Of a stretch of DNA of 64,000 bases, positions 8,155 to 16,572 are shown one piece after another. Source of the stretch: Winogradskyella sp. UBA3174 (GTDB taxonomy: Bacteria; Bacteroidota; Bacteroidia; Flavobacteriales; Flavobacteriaceae); NCBI RefSeq assembly GCF_002364335.1, contig NZ_DEXW01000062.1, positions 18,995-82,994 on the forward strand. Direction: 5' to 3'. The translations under genes and the position numbers were made by a program. Each line of letters opens with the position of its first letter. Position 1 is the first letter of the stretch. The notes under the pieces were generated by a model. The model was not told where the DNA came from and did no database searches. It worked only from the letters and a program-made list of their open reading frames with translations.

Positions 8155-9270
8155 ATGGATCTTAATTCATTTTTTGAGGCTTTAGAAAAACAATATGCCA
8201 ATAAATTACCTTTTGTGGTGTATAGCAGACCTATTAATTCTATTATTAAATGCTGGTTGCAACAAAATGATGCGATGCATACCACAGATGCTTTTTCTGA
8301 AAGCGGCTTCGTGTTTGCTCCTTTTAATTTAAGTGATAAAAGTATTCTTTTGCCTCAAGACAAATGTGAGCATTATATTTTAGAGACTAATAAGTTAGAG
8401 GTTACAGAGCTTAATAGCCATTTTGAAATAGATACAAAAGATAGAGATGAGCATATTAACCTTGTTGAAAAAGGTATAGATAGCATAAATAAAGGGCAAT
8501 TAGAAAAAGTTGTATTATCACGAAAGGTTGAGAAATCAACAGATGTGACATCTCCGTTAGACACTTTTAAAAGACTATTTAACACCTATGAAAATGCCAT
8601 GGTCTATTGTTGGTACCATCCAAAAGTTGGACTTTGGTTAGGAGCTACACCAGAGCTGTTATTTAAAGTTGAAGGCAAACGATTAACGACAATCTCTTTA
8701 GCAGGCACACAACCCTATCAAGAACATAAAGATGTAGTTTGGACAAACAAAGAAATTGAAGAACAGCAAATTGTTACAGATTATATTACCAAACAAATAG
8801 AACCGTGTACCAAACAAGTCACTATTTCTAAGGTTGAAACTATTAGAGCAGGTAATCTCTTGCACTTAAAGTCGCGTATTATAAGTGTAATAGATGATAG
8901 CACAACTTTAAGAGCCGTAATAGAAGCGTTGCACCCAACTCCAGCTGTTTGCGGTTTCCCAAAGCAAGAGGCTAAGGATTTTATTCTAAAAAGTGAAAAC
9001 TACAATCGCGAGTATTATACAGGGTTTCTAGGTGAGCTTAATCTAAAACAAGCCAAGACAAGAAATACGAATAGACGTAATGTAGAAAACAATGCATATG
9101 CAGTTGTAAAAACACAATCTAACTTTTATGTTAATTTACGTTGTACACAATTAAAGGATAATAAGGCTTTAATATATGTAGGAGGCGGTATTACCAAAGA
9201 TTCTATTGCAGAAAATGAATGGGAAGAGACGGTTAACAAAACAAAAACTATTGGTAGTATCCTCAATTAG
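8155..9270 (+). CDS. menF: Isochorismate synthase
   Basis: The 371-aa chorismate-binding enzyme converts chorismate to isochorismate, the entry to menaquinone synthesis. Family motifs are KVVLSRK (about 117-123), GLWLGATPELLFK, TISLAGTQPY (with the acidic Mg-binding region following), HPTPAVCGFPKQ, YTGFLGELN and IYVGGGITKDSIAENEWEE at the C-terminus. Length is usual for MenF/EntC proteins. It follows the thioesterase by 3 bases and precedes menD. EntC function in siderophore synthesis is unlikely because only menaquinone genes surround it. Confidence 0.93.
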   Translation: MDLNSFFEALEKQYANKLPFVVYSRPINSIIKCWLQQNDAMHTTDAFSESGFVFAPFNLSDKSILLPQDKCEHYILETNKLEVTELNSHFEIDTKDRDEHINLVEKGIDSINKGQLEKVVLSRKVEKSTDVTSPLDTFKRLFNTYENAMVYCWYHPKVGLWLGATPELLFKVEGKRLTTISLAGTQPYQEHKDVVWTNKEIEEQQIVTDYITKQIEPCTKQVTISKVETIRAGNLLHLKSRIISVIDDSTTLRAVIEALHPTPAVCGFPKQEAKDFILKSENYNREYYTGFLGELNLKQAKTRNTNRRNVENNAYAVVKTQSNFYVNLRCTQLKDNKALIYVGGGITKDSIAENEWEETVNKTKTIGSILN

Positions 9271-9286
9271 AAAGAAAGAGATTTCT

Positions 9287-9294
9287 TATCTTTG
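9287..9294 (+). promoter_or_regulatory. Possible -7 element before menD
   Basis: TATCTTTG in the 31-base gap between menF and menD fits TAnnTTTG and would give a nearly leaderless menD transcript. No -33 box is placed convincingly. Confidence 0.35.
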
Positions 9295-9301
9295 TCTTTA
9301 G

Positions 9302-11062
9302 ATGAATCATTCCAAAATTCCCTTATCACAAACCGTAGTAATGTTATGCAAAGCGCATAATATTAGGCATATTGTAATTTCTCCAGGGAGTAGAAACGCA
9401 CCTTTAACAATAGGTTTTTCTCACGATGATTTTTTTAATTGTTATAGCATTGTCGACGAGCGTTGCGCTGCTTTTTTTGCACTTGGAATTGCCCAACAAT
9501 TAAAACAGCCAGTGGCTGTGGTTTGCACATCTGGTAGTGCATTGCTTAATTATTATCCTGCGATTTCTGAGGCTTATTACAGTCATGTTCCGGTTGTGGT
9601 TTTATCTGCAGATAGACCAAAACACCTAATAGATATTGGTGACGGACAAACCATAAAACAGAAGAATGTTTATGGGGACCATGTAATTTATAGTACAAAT
9701 TTAAAATTAGATTTAAAGGATGAGCAAAAGTTGTCGTCTGATGAGGAATTACCAATTTTTAAAAATTTAGAACAGAAATTTGAACGCCTTTTAGGAATTC
9801 AAAAAGATATTCAGTCGTATAACGAATCAGAAATACATGATGCTTTAACCTTGTCTCACCTAAATTCAGGACCAGTTCATTTAAATATTCCATTTGATGA
9901 ACCTTTGTATGAAAGGGTAGAAGAGTTAACGATTAACCCGAAACCTTTCAAAATTCAGAAAAGAATAGAAAAGATAGATAATTTTGAAATAAAAAGCGGC
10001 ATTGATGTTTGGCAAAGTGCAAAACGAAAAATGATTCTTGTTGGTGCACTTCAACCAAATTCTATAGAAGAAAAGTGGCTACAAGAACTGGCAGATGACG
10101 ATAGTGTTTTAGTATTTACAGAAACCACTTCTAATTTACATCACCAAGATTTTTTACCAGGTATAGATAAAATTATTGCTCCTTTGAATGAGGAAGATTT
10201 GAATGATCTTAAGCCAGATATTCTATTAACTTTTGGGGGTTTAATAGTCTCTAAAAAAATCAAAGTTTTTCTTCGCAATTTCCAACCAAAGCAACATTGG
10301 CATATTGATTTACATAGAGCAAATGACACGTTTTTTTGCTTAAGCAAACATTTTAAACTCACGCCAAATACATTTTTTAGTGCGTTTCTGCCTCAAGTAA
10401 CGCATCATGCGAAGAGTGTTTATAAAACAACGTGGTTAGCGGTTAGACAGAAACGTCGTAAGCTCCACGAAGATTATTTAAAAACGATTCCTTTTTCAGA
10501 TTTTATAGCGTTTAGTTTAGTAATAAAAAGTATACCTAAACAAAGTCAATTGCAAGTTGGTAATAGTTCTGCTATTCGTTACACACAATTATTTCAGTTA
10601 AGAAAAGATATAAAAGTATTTTGTAATAGAGGAACCAGTGGAATTGATGGAAGTACAAGTACAGCAATTGGTGCTTCAGTAGTTTCTAAAGAACGTGTAA
10701 CTTTTATTACTGGTGATTTGAGTTTCTTTTATGATAGTAATGCACTTTGGAATAATTACATTCCTAAAAACTTCAGAATTATAGTTCTTAATAATGGAGG
10801 TGGTGGAATTTTTAGAATTTTACCAGGTCATAAAAACACAGAAAATTTCGATACTTATTTTGAAACCAAACATCATCTAACAGCTGTGCAATTGGCAGAA
10901 ATGTATGATTTTGAATATCAAAAAGCATCTAATATCGAGTCTTTAGATAATACTTTAGATAGCTTCTTTAATGCATCTAAGCGACCAAAACTTCTAGAAG
11001 TGTTTACTCCATCTACATTAAATGACGAAATTCTTTTAAATTACTTCAACTTTATAAAATAA
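9302..11062 (+). CDS. menD: SEPHCHC synthase MenD
   Basis: The 586-aa thiamine-diphosphate enzyme joins isochorismate and 2-oxoglutarate to give SEPHCHC. It has the three-domain ThDP layout. The N-terminal pyrimidine-binding part contains ISPGSRNAPLTIGF, VDERCAAFFALGIAQ (with the conserved Glu) and AVVCTSGSALLNYYPA. The C-terminal PP-binding part has NRGTSGIDGSTSTAIGAS, FITGDLSFFYDSNALW and VLNNGGGGIFRILPG. Length is normal for MenD. It is directly downstream of menF in the same orientation. Confidence 0.96.
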   Translation: MNHSKIPLSQTVVMLCKAHNIRHIVISPGSRNAPLTIGFSHDDFFNCYSIVDERCAAFFALGIAQQLKQPVAVVCTSGSALLNYYPAISEAYYSHVPVVVLSADRPKHLIDIGDGQTIKQKNVYGDHVIYSTNLKLDLKDEQKLSSDEELPIFKNLEQKFERLLGIQKDIQSYNESEIHDALTLSHLNSGPVHLNIPFDEPLYERVEELTINPKPFKIQKRIEKIDNFEIKSGIDVWQSAKRKMILVGALQPNSIEEKWLQELADDDSVLVFTETTSNLHHQDFLPGIDKIIAPLNEEDLNDLKPDILLTFGGLIVSKKIKVFLRNFQPKQHWHIDLHRANDTFFCLSKHFKLTPNTFFSAFLPQVTHHAKSVYKTTWLAVRQKRRKLHEDYLKTIPFSDFIAFSLVIKSIPKQSQLQVGNSSAIRYTQLFQLRKDIKVFCNRGTSGIDGSTSTAIGASVVSKERVTFITGDLSFFYDSNALWNNYIPKNFRIIVLNNGGGGIFRILPGHKNTENFDTYFETKHHLTAVQLAEMYDFEYQKASNIESLDNTLDSFFNASKRPKLLEVFTPSTLNDEILLNYFNFIK

Positions 11063-11158
11063 AGTGATTCTTAAAATGTGACCTACTCAGTTTTTATGTG
11101 TCTAAAAAATAATTACCTTTAGGAAGTAAATAAATTTTAATCATATAAAAACAAAACA

Positions 11159-11497
11159 ATGAGTAAAAGAGACGACTTAATCGCAAAGTATGCGGCAGAT
11201 TTAAAAGATAAGTGTGGCGTTAACCCAGATATGGATTTATTAACTAAAGTTACAGTAGGTTTAGGTCCTTCAATTTACAATGCAGACTCTTCTACAGTTT
11301 CTGGTTCTGATGATAAGGAGTTAGCTACAGTAAAGAACAATTATTTAATCAAAAAATTAGGATTAAGTGATAATGCTGACTTAGATAAAGCTATAGATTC
11401 TGTGATGGATTTGTACGGCCGATCTAACAGAAGTAAATATAGAGCAGTTGTATATTATTTGTTATGTGTACATTTTAAAAAATCATCTATATACTAG
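11159..11497 (+). CDS. DUF2853 family protein
   Basis: The 112-aa protein matches the DUF2853 family over its whole length (MSKRDDLIAKYAADLKDKCG at the start, YRAVVYYLLCVHF at the end). It is small, soluble and helical, with no catalytic motif and no established function. It lies between menD and cvfB and ends at an intrinsic terminator, so it may form the last gene of the menF-menD transcript or have its own. Confidence 0.88.
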   Translation: MSKRDDLIAKYAADLKDKCGVNPDMDLLTKVTVGLGPSIYNADSSTVSGSDDKELATVKNNYLIKKLGLSDNADLDKAIDSVMDLYGRSNRSKYRAVVYYLLCVHFKKSSIY

Positions 11498-11515
11498 TAT
11501 ATAGATTTCAAACAT

Positions 11516-11553
11516 AAAAAAGCGTTATAATGTATACAGTTATAGCGCTTTTT
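11516..11553 (+). terminator. Intrinsic terminator after the DUF2853 gene
   Basis: AAAAAGCGTTATAA and TTATAGCGCTTTTTC form a stem with a TGTATACAG loop region, with a T-run on the plus strand. Confidence 0.8.
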
Positions 11554-11593
11554 CTTTGTCTTAAATTGTTTTAGTATCTGATTAAAATATCAA

Positions 11594-11601
11594 TATCTTT
11601 G
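11594..11601 (+). promoter_or_regulatory. -7 element before cvfB
   Basis: TATCTTTG fits TAnnTTTG and lies 4 bases before the ATG of the S1-domain gene, which implies a leaderless or near-leaderless message if it is used. Confidence 0.4.
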
Positions 11602-11605
11602 CAGC

Positions 11606-12436
11606 ATGATAAATTTAGGCGAATACAATACACTCGAAATTTTAAGAGACACAGAACCAGGATTATTCTTAGGAGATGGTGATGAAGGGGAAGTTTTATT
11701 ACCCAACCGTTATGTGCCAGAGGTATTTGAGATTGGTGATAAATTAGAGGTATTTGTCTATTTAGATAATGAAGAACGACCAGTAGCAACTACAGACAGG
11801 CCTTTTATTAAAAACGGAGATTTTGCGCTACTGCGATGTAATCAGGTAACTGATTTTGGAGCATTTTTAGATTGGGGATTAGTTAAAGAATTATTTTGTC
11901 CATTTAGAGAGCAAGCTTTTAAAATGACAAAAGGAGGTTGGTATTTAGTGCACTGCTACTTAGATGATGAAACACAGCGTCTTGTAGCATCGAGTAAAAC
12001 CAATCGTTTTTTAGATAACAAAGAATTGTTTGTAGCACAATTTGATGAAGTAGACTTAATAGTATCACATCCTTCGGATTTAGGAATGAATGTCATTGTT
12101 AATAAAATACACTTAGGTTTAATCTTTAGAGATGATATTTATAAAGACCTTAGTGTTGGTGATAGACTTAAAGGTATTGTCAAAAAAGTTCGTGATGATA
12201 ATAAATTAGATATCTTATTAAATCAAATAGGCTATAGAAATATTGAGCCAAATGCAGAACATATCCTCAATGAATTGCATGATAATAGTGGTTTTCTGCC
12301 TGTGAATGACAAATCAGACCCAGAGCAGATTAAAGATTTACTTCAGATGAGTAAAAAAAGCTTCAAAAAAGCAATAGGGTCGCTTTATAAAGAGCGTCAG
12401 ATTGAAATAAAAGAAGATGGTATTCATCTTAAATAA
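11606..12436 (+). CDS. cvfB: CvfB-type S1 RNA-binding protein
   Basis: The 276-aa protein has tandem S1-like modules: YNTLEILRDTEPGLFLGDGD at the start, a true S1 repeat around QVTDFGAFLDWGLVKELF (about 78-95), another at about 165-215, and a C-terminal winged-helix-like end (MSKKSFKKAIGSLYK). This is the CvfB/YitL layout, a family of RNA-binding proteins that affect gene expression after transcription. It is an independent gene with its own -7 box. It is convergent with the short minus-strand gene that follows, and only 2 bases separate them. Confidence 0.85.
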   Translation: MINLGEYNTLEILRDTEPGLFLGDGDEGEVLLPNRYVPEVFEIGDKLEVFVYLDNEERPVATTDRPFIKNGDFALLRCNQVTDFGAFLDWGLVKELFCPFREQAFKMTKGGWYLVHCYLDDETQRLVASSKTNRFLDNKELFVAQFDEVDLIVSHPSDLGMNVIVNKIHLGLIFRDDIYKDLSVGDRLKGIVKKVRDDNKLDILLNQIGYRNIEPNAEHILNELHDNSGFLPVNDKSDPEQIKDLLQMSKKSFKKAIGSLYKERQIEIKEDGIHLK

Positions 12437-12438
12437 AA

Positions 12439-12846
12439 CTAGCTATTAATAGAAAGAGTTTTCTCTACCCATTGGACCGCATGTTCAAGGTTTTTAAATG
12501 CTTCTCTATTAAATGTAAATAAGTGATTCTCTAATTCAAAAATACGTTGTGTCATCTCAGTATAAGCTACTATAGTATAAGCTACTAAATTTGCGAAATA
12601 GGCATTGAATTTTGGAGCATCCATAATATTAATAGAGTAGGATTTTAAACGATTTGCAATAAAACCAAAAGGTTTATCAATAAATTGTTTTTTGATAATC
12701 TCAGTGACTTCACTAAAGATATCAAAGTTAATATCTACTCTTTCTTTAAGTTCTACAACTACATAATCATCAAAAAGATACAAACTCCCTAGGTTTACTT
12801 TAAGGAGAGTAAGTTCTTTTCTATTAAAGTTAGGGTTATTTTTCAT
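12439..12846 (-). CDS. STAS/SpoIIAA-like protein of unknown function
   Basis: The 135-aa soluble protein is a distant paralogue of the 124-aa protein at 33521-33895. Both share a YDxYVVVxxKEGV-like strand, KPFxxIxxRxxSYS (here KPFGFIANRLKSYS, about 73-86) and an ending with a Trp-containing helix (AVQWVEKTL). The alternating strands and helices suggest a small alpha/beta fold like STAS/SpoIIAA. This is a family-level guess and no function can be stated. It is convergent with cvfB. Confidence 0.75.
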   Translation of the reverse strand: MKNNPNFNRKELTLLKVNLGSLYLFDDYVVVELKERVDINFDIFSEVTEIIKKQFIDKPFGFIANRLKSYSINIMDAPKFNAYFANLVAYTIVAYTEMTQRIFELENHLFTFNREAFKNLEHAVQWVEKTLSINS

Positions 12847-12932
12847 TTGTATTATAAAAGGGTTCTAAATGTACTATGCTTGCATAGTAAAAACTAATAA
12901 AAATTACACTTAAGGCATTATTATTAATTCCT

Positions 12933-12940
12933 TATTTTTG
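12933..12940 (+). promoter_or_regulatory. -7 element before menB
   Basis: TATTTTTG matches TAnnTTTG, 20 bases before the menB start, and probably drives menB-menA. Confidence 0.45.
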
Positions 12941-12959
12941 TTTCCAAAATATTAAATAA

Positions 12960-13799
12960 ATGAGCCAAATTGACTGGAAAGTTGCCAAGTCTTACGAAGA
13001 TATAACATATCATAAGTGTGATGGAGTAGCAAGAATTGCTTTTAATAGACCAGACATTAGAAATGCATTTAGACCAAAAACAACATCAGAGCTTTACGAT
13101 GCCTTATACAACGCCAATGAAGATGTTAATATCGGAGTGGTACTTTTAAGTGCAGAAGGACCGTCAACTAAAGATGGGATTTGGAGCTTTTGCTCGGGAG
13201 GAGATCAAACAGCAAGAGGCAAGCAAGGTTATGTTGGTGAAGATGGGTATCATCGTTTAAATATTTTAGAAGTTCAGCGTTTAATTAGGTTTATGCCAAA
13301 AGCAGTAATAGCTGTTGTACCAGGCTGGGCAGTTGGTGGAGGTCACAGTTTACATGTTGTTTGCGATTTAACTATAGCGAGTAAAGAGCATGCTATTTTT
13401 AAGCAAACAGATGCAGACGTAACTAGTTTTGATGGAGGCTATGGTTCTGCTTATTTAGCAAAAATGGTAGGGCAAAAAAGAGCAAGAGAAATCTTTTTTC
13501 TAGGTAGAAATTATTCTGCACAAGAGGCTTACGATATGGGAATGGTAAATGCAGTAATTCCACATGCTGACTTAGAGACTACAGCTTATGAATGGGCTCA
13601 AGAAATATTAGCTAAATCACCAACATCTATAAAAATGCTAAAATTCGCAATGAATCTTACAGATGATGGTATGGTTGGTCAGCAAGTATTTGCTGGTGAG
13701 GCAACCCGTTTAGCATACATGACAGATGAAGCAAAAGAAGGTAGAGATGCCTTTTTAGAAAAAAGGAAGCCTAACTTTCCTAAAAAATGGATTCCTTAA
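12960..13799 (+). CDS. menB: 1,4-dihydroxy-2-naphthoyl-CoA synthase MenB
   Basis: The 279-aa crotonase-fold enzyme closes the naphthoquinone ring of o-succinylbenzoyl-CoA. Diagnostic MenB segments are RIAFNRPDIRNAFRP (23-37), WSFCSGGDQTARG (about 76-88, oxyanion loop), VPGWAVGGGHSLHVVCDL (about 119-136) and the C-terminal KEGRDAFLEKRKPNF. FDGGYGSAYLA carries the Asp-Gly-Gly-Tyr stretch seen in MenB. Length is standard. It is followed 15 bases later by menA. Confidence 0.96.
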   Translation: MSQIDWKVAKSYEDITYHKCDGVARIAFNRPDIRNAFRPKTTSELYDALYNANEDVNIGVVLLSAEGPSTKDGIWSFCSGGDQTARGKQGYVGEDGYHRLNILEVQRLIRFMPKAVIAVVPGWAVGGGHSLHVVCDLTIASKEHAIFKQTDADVTSFDGGYGSAYLAKMVGQKRAREIFFLGRNYSAQEAYDMGMVNAVIPHADLETTAYEWAQEILAKSPTSIKMLKFAMNLTDDGMVGQQVFAGEATRLAYMTDEAKEGRDAFLEKRKPNFPKKWIP

Positions 13800-13814
13800 T
13801 CGAAGTTTATATAA

Positions 13815-14720
13815 ATGAAAAAAATTAAACCGTGGCTTTCAGCCATGAGGTTAAGAACCTTACCACTTTCTGTTTCTGGTATTATATTGGGTACTTGCTT
13901 TGCGTATTATAATGGTCATTTTAGTCCATGGGTTTTAAGCTTAGCAATTCTAACAACCATAAGTTTACAGATATTATCTAACTTAGCTAATGATTATGGT
14001 GATGGTGTAAAAGGCACTGATAATGATGAAAGAGTAGGGCCAATGCGTGCTATTCAAAGTGGAGAGATTACACCAGATGAAATGTTTGATGCTATTAAAT
14101 TTAATATTATTATTGTCATTATTTTAACTTTAGCTCTAATATGGGCAGCCTTCGGACCAACTAATTTTCTATTTCTATTACTTTTCGTTTTTCTTGGTGG
14201 TTTATCTGTTTATGCAGCATTAAATTATACTATGGGAGATTCACCTTATGGCTATAGAGCTTTAGGTGATGTTTTTGTTTTTATCTTCTTTGGTCTTATG
14301 AGTACTGTAGGAAGTTATTTGCTTTATATGCATACTATAGATCATGTTGTTATACTTCCTGCAATTGCACTTGGCTTATTAAGTGTTGGAGTATTAAACT
14401 TAAATAATATGCGAGATATAGAATCTGATACCAATGCAGGTAAAATCACTTTAGCCGTAAAATTAGGTTTGAGTCGTGCAAAGCAATATCATTTCTTTTT
14501 GATTATTGGAGCTATGGTTATTGCCGTGATTTTCTCAATTCTCTATTATGTAGAGCCTTATAATTTAATGTATTTTATTGCATTTGTACCACTAATAATT
14601 CATGTTAAAAAGATAAAAGCTGCAACATTACCAAACGATTTTGATAGTCAATTAAAAGTCTTAGCTCTATCAACATTTCTCTTCGCACTGCTTCTAGGTA
14701 TTGGCTATATTTTATATTAA
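13815..14720 (+). CDS. menA: 1,4-dihydroxy-2-naphthoate polyprenyltransferase MenA
   Basis: The 301-aa UbiA-superfamily membrane enzyme has about eight or nine membrane segments. The first Asp motif is NLANDYGDGVKGTDND (about 57-72). The second is NLNNMRDIESDTNAGKITLA (about 195-214). RLRTLPLSVSGIILG opens the protein. It attaches the isoprenoid chain to DHNA to form demethylmenaquinone in the inner membrane. It is co-directional with menB, 15 bases downstream, and very likely in the same operon. Confidence 0.95.
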   Translation: MKKIKPWLSAMRLRTLPLSVSGIILGTCFAYYNGHFSPWVLSLAILTTISLQILSNLANDYGDGVKGTDNDERVGPMRAIQSGEITPDEMFDAIKFNIIIVIILTLALIWAAFGPTNFLFLLLFVFLGGLSVYAALNYTMGDSPYGYRALGDVFVFIFFGLMSTVGSYLLYMHTIDHVVILPAIALGLLSVGVLNLNNMRDIESDTNAGKITLAVKLGLSRAKQYHFFLIIGAMVIAVIFSILYYVEPYNLMYFIAFVPLIIHVKKIKAATLPNDFDSQLKVLALSTFLFALLLGIGYILY

Positions 14721-14756
14721 ATTTATGGCTAACTTTGGTTTATAAATTTTTATAAA

Positions 14757-15434
14757 ATGAAAATCACATTCTACGGTCACGCATGTTTAGGCATACAAAT
14801 TAAAGATATTCATATTTTAGTTGATACTTTTATAAGTGGTAACGAAAAAGCTTCTAGCATTGATATAGAGAGTCTAAAAGCAGATTATATACTAGTTACA
14901 CATGCACACCAAGATCATACTTTAGACGTTGAAGCTATAGCAAAACGTACAGGGGCTATAATTGTCTCTAATTATGAAATCGTAGCACACTATAAAAGTT
15001 TAGGTTTAGAAGGTCACCCAATGAATCATGGTGGATCTTGGGATTTTGAATTTGGGAAATTAAAATATGTAAATGCAATCCACTCGTCTTCTTTTCCAGA
15101 TGGTAGTTATGGTGGTCAACCAGGAGGATTCATAATAGAAGGTGAACATAAAAACATCTACATAGCAGGAGATACAGCTTTGACTATAGATATGAAACTT
15201 ATACCAATGCAGACCAAACTAGATTTAGCCATTTTGCCAATTGGCGATAATTTTACAATGGGAATAAACGATGCTATTTTAGCGAGTGATTTTGTAGAAT
15301 GCGATAAAATCTTAGGCTATCACTTTGATACATTTGGCTATATTGAAATAGATCACGAAGTCGCTAAGCGCAAATTCTTTGATAAAGACAAAGATTTGAT
15401 GTTGTTGGATATAGGTGAGAGTATTAATTTATAG
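14757..15434 (+). CDS. UPF0173-type metallo-beta-lactamase-fold hydrolase
   Basis: The 225-aa protein begins MKITFYGHACLGIQI, the hallmark of UPF0173. It has the metal-binding THAHQDHTLD motif (about 49-58), a further His in NAIHSSSFPDG, AGDTALTIDM (Asp ligand) and a final His in GYHFDTFGYI. The family is a metal-dependent hydrolase with no settled substrate. The gene follows menA by 36 bases and often keeps company with menaquinone genes in this group, so co-transcription is likely without implying a pathway step. Confidence 0.88.
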   Translation: MKITFYGHACLGIQIKDIHILVDTFISGNEKASSIDIESLKADYILVTHAHQDHTLDVEAIAKRTGAIIVSNYEIVAHYKSLGLEGHPMNHGGSWDFEFGKLKYVNAIHSSSFPDGSYGGQPGGFIIEGEHKNIYIAGDTALTIDMKLIPMQTKLDLAILPIGDNFTMGINDAILASDFVECDKILGYHFDTFGYIEIDHEVAKRKFFDKDKDLMLLDIGESINL

Positions 15435-15464
15435 ATAAATAAAAGCCTAATTCAATTCACTTGT

Positions 15465-16172
15465 ATGACTAAAAAAAAAATAATCCGATTTTTTAAACGC
15501 TACTTGTTAGGTTTAATAGTTTTATACCTATTGTTAGCTATTACTGCTTATATCATGTTAACTAAAGTGAGCAATATAGATTATAATGAAGAAATTCCAC
15601 AACTCGTTTTAGAAAATCATTTAGGCGAATCAAAGACATTTAGTGATTATAAAGGTAAAGTACTCTTGGTAGATTTTTGGTTTCAAGGTTGCCAACCTTG
15701 TTTAGAGGAAATGAAATATTTTCCTGAGCTTTTAAAGAAATATGATTCTGAGTTGGCTATAATGAGTATTAGTATAGACCCTGAAAAAAGAACAAAATTC
15801 TTGCTAGAAAACAAACCAAAACCTTGGGATTTTCTTGAGGCTGACAATGAAAATTGGACCTTCTATAATGACAATATGAGCGATTATAGTTATGTAAAAC
15901 AACTAGGTATTACTTCTTATCCTACATATTTATTATTTGATAAAGAAGGTAACTTTATTAATACCCCTTTTAGTGGAGTGGCAGCTGTAGAAAATAAGTT
16001 GAGTGGCATATTTGGATTAAATCTCGCTTATGATTTAGGAAAGGATACTATTAAAAAATTACCAGTGCTAATAATACTCTACACGGTACTAGTTTTTATA
16101 ATTCTATTTATTCAATTTTTAATTTATCAACTAAAAAGATTATTCCGTAAAACGAAAACAAATAAGCTTTAA
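15465..16172 (+). CDS. Membrane-anchored TlpA-like thiol-disulfide protein
   Basis: The 235-aa protein has a basic N-terminus and a membrane segment (about 12-33), then a thioredoxin-like domain (about 45-185) with FQGCQPCLEE carrying the CxxC pair, YKGKVLLVDFWF before it and the cis-Pro in TSYPTYLLFD. An unusual second hydrophobic segment (about 195-220) ends the protein, placing the thioredoxin domain between two membrane segments, probably in the periplasm. It probably reduces or oxidises envelope disulfides. It starts the block of non-menaquinone genes that separates menA from menC, and its 3' end touches an SDR remnant on the other strand. Confidence 0.85.
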   Translation: MTKKKIIRFFKRYLLGLIVLYLLLAITAYIMLTKVSNIDYNEEIPQLVLENHLGESKTFSDYKGKVLLVDFWFQGCQPCLEEMKYFPELLKKYDSELAIMSISIDPEKRTKFLLENKPKPWDFLEADNENWTFYNDNMSDYSYVKQLGITSYPTYLLFDKEGNFINTPFSGVAAVENKLSGIFGLNLAYDLGKDTIKKLPVLIILYTVLVFIILFIQFLIYQLKRLFRKTKTNKL

Positions 16173-16388
16173 ACCCATTAATGTTTTTAGATTACCTTTT
16201 ATCTTAAAGTACTCTGCTAAATCAAAAGGCAATACTTCTCTGTTTTCAGGATGTGAACATTCATTTTTAACGTCTAATAAAGCCTGTTCTCTTCGAGAAG
16301 ATACAACCAATTTGTAGTTCTGTTTAGATAATTTTAAAGCTAGTGCTTTCCCAATAGCTTTATACGCGCCTGTTATCCAAAATTATTT
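16172..16388 (-). pseudogene. Decayed short-chain dehydrogenase fragment
   Basis: Read on the minus strand, one frame gives FWITGAYKAIGKALALKL followed by QNYKLVVSSRREQALLDVK and then VLPFDLAE, clearly the N-terminal Rossmann fold of an SDR. The glycine motif is damaged (GAYKAIGKA in place of GASSGIGxA), an in-frame TAA stands two codons before the motif, no start codon remains, and the frame runs out after about 65 residues with no catalytic YxxxK region. It is a remnant, with the rest deleted up to the TlpA-like gene. Confidence 0.75.
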
Positions 16389-16535
16389 TGTTACTAAAAA
16401 TTCATCTTTCTTATTTGTAGAATACTGATTACTAATGTAGCCATCATTTACTCTAGTTATAAGTTACTTTGCTAAAACTCCCAACATGCTAAAAAACTGG
16501 TTAAAAAAGTTGGTGTATTTTTTTAGCTTGATCTT
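16383..16535 (-). pseudogene. Possible second gene remnant upstream of the SDR piece
   Basis: The minus strand here can be read as a protein-like tail with one internal stop: NQFFSMLGVLAK, stop, LITRVNDGYISNQ and KKDEFLVTK, stop. The second stop lies just before the SDR remnant. It could be the decayed 3' end of a gene that once preceded the SDR gene. No family is recognised and the call is weak. The rest of the 400-base gap holds nothing else I can support. Confidence 0.25.
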
Positions 16536-16572
16536 ATATTAGTCATTAAAGTTGACACTATCACAAAAAAAA

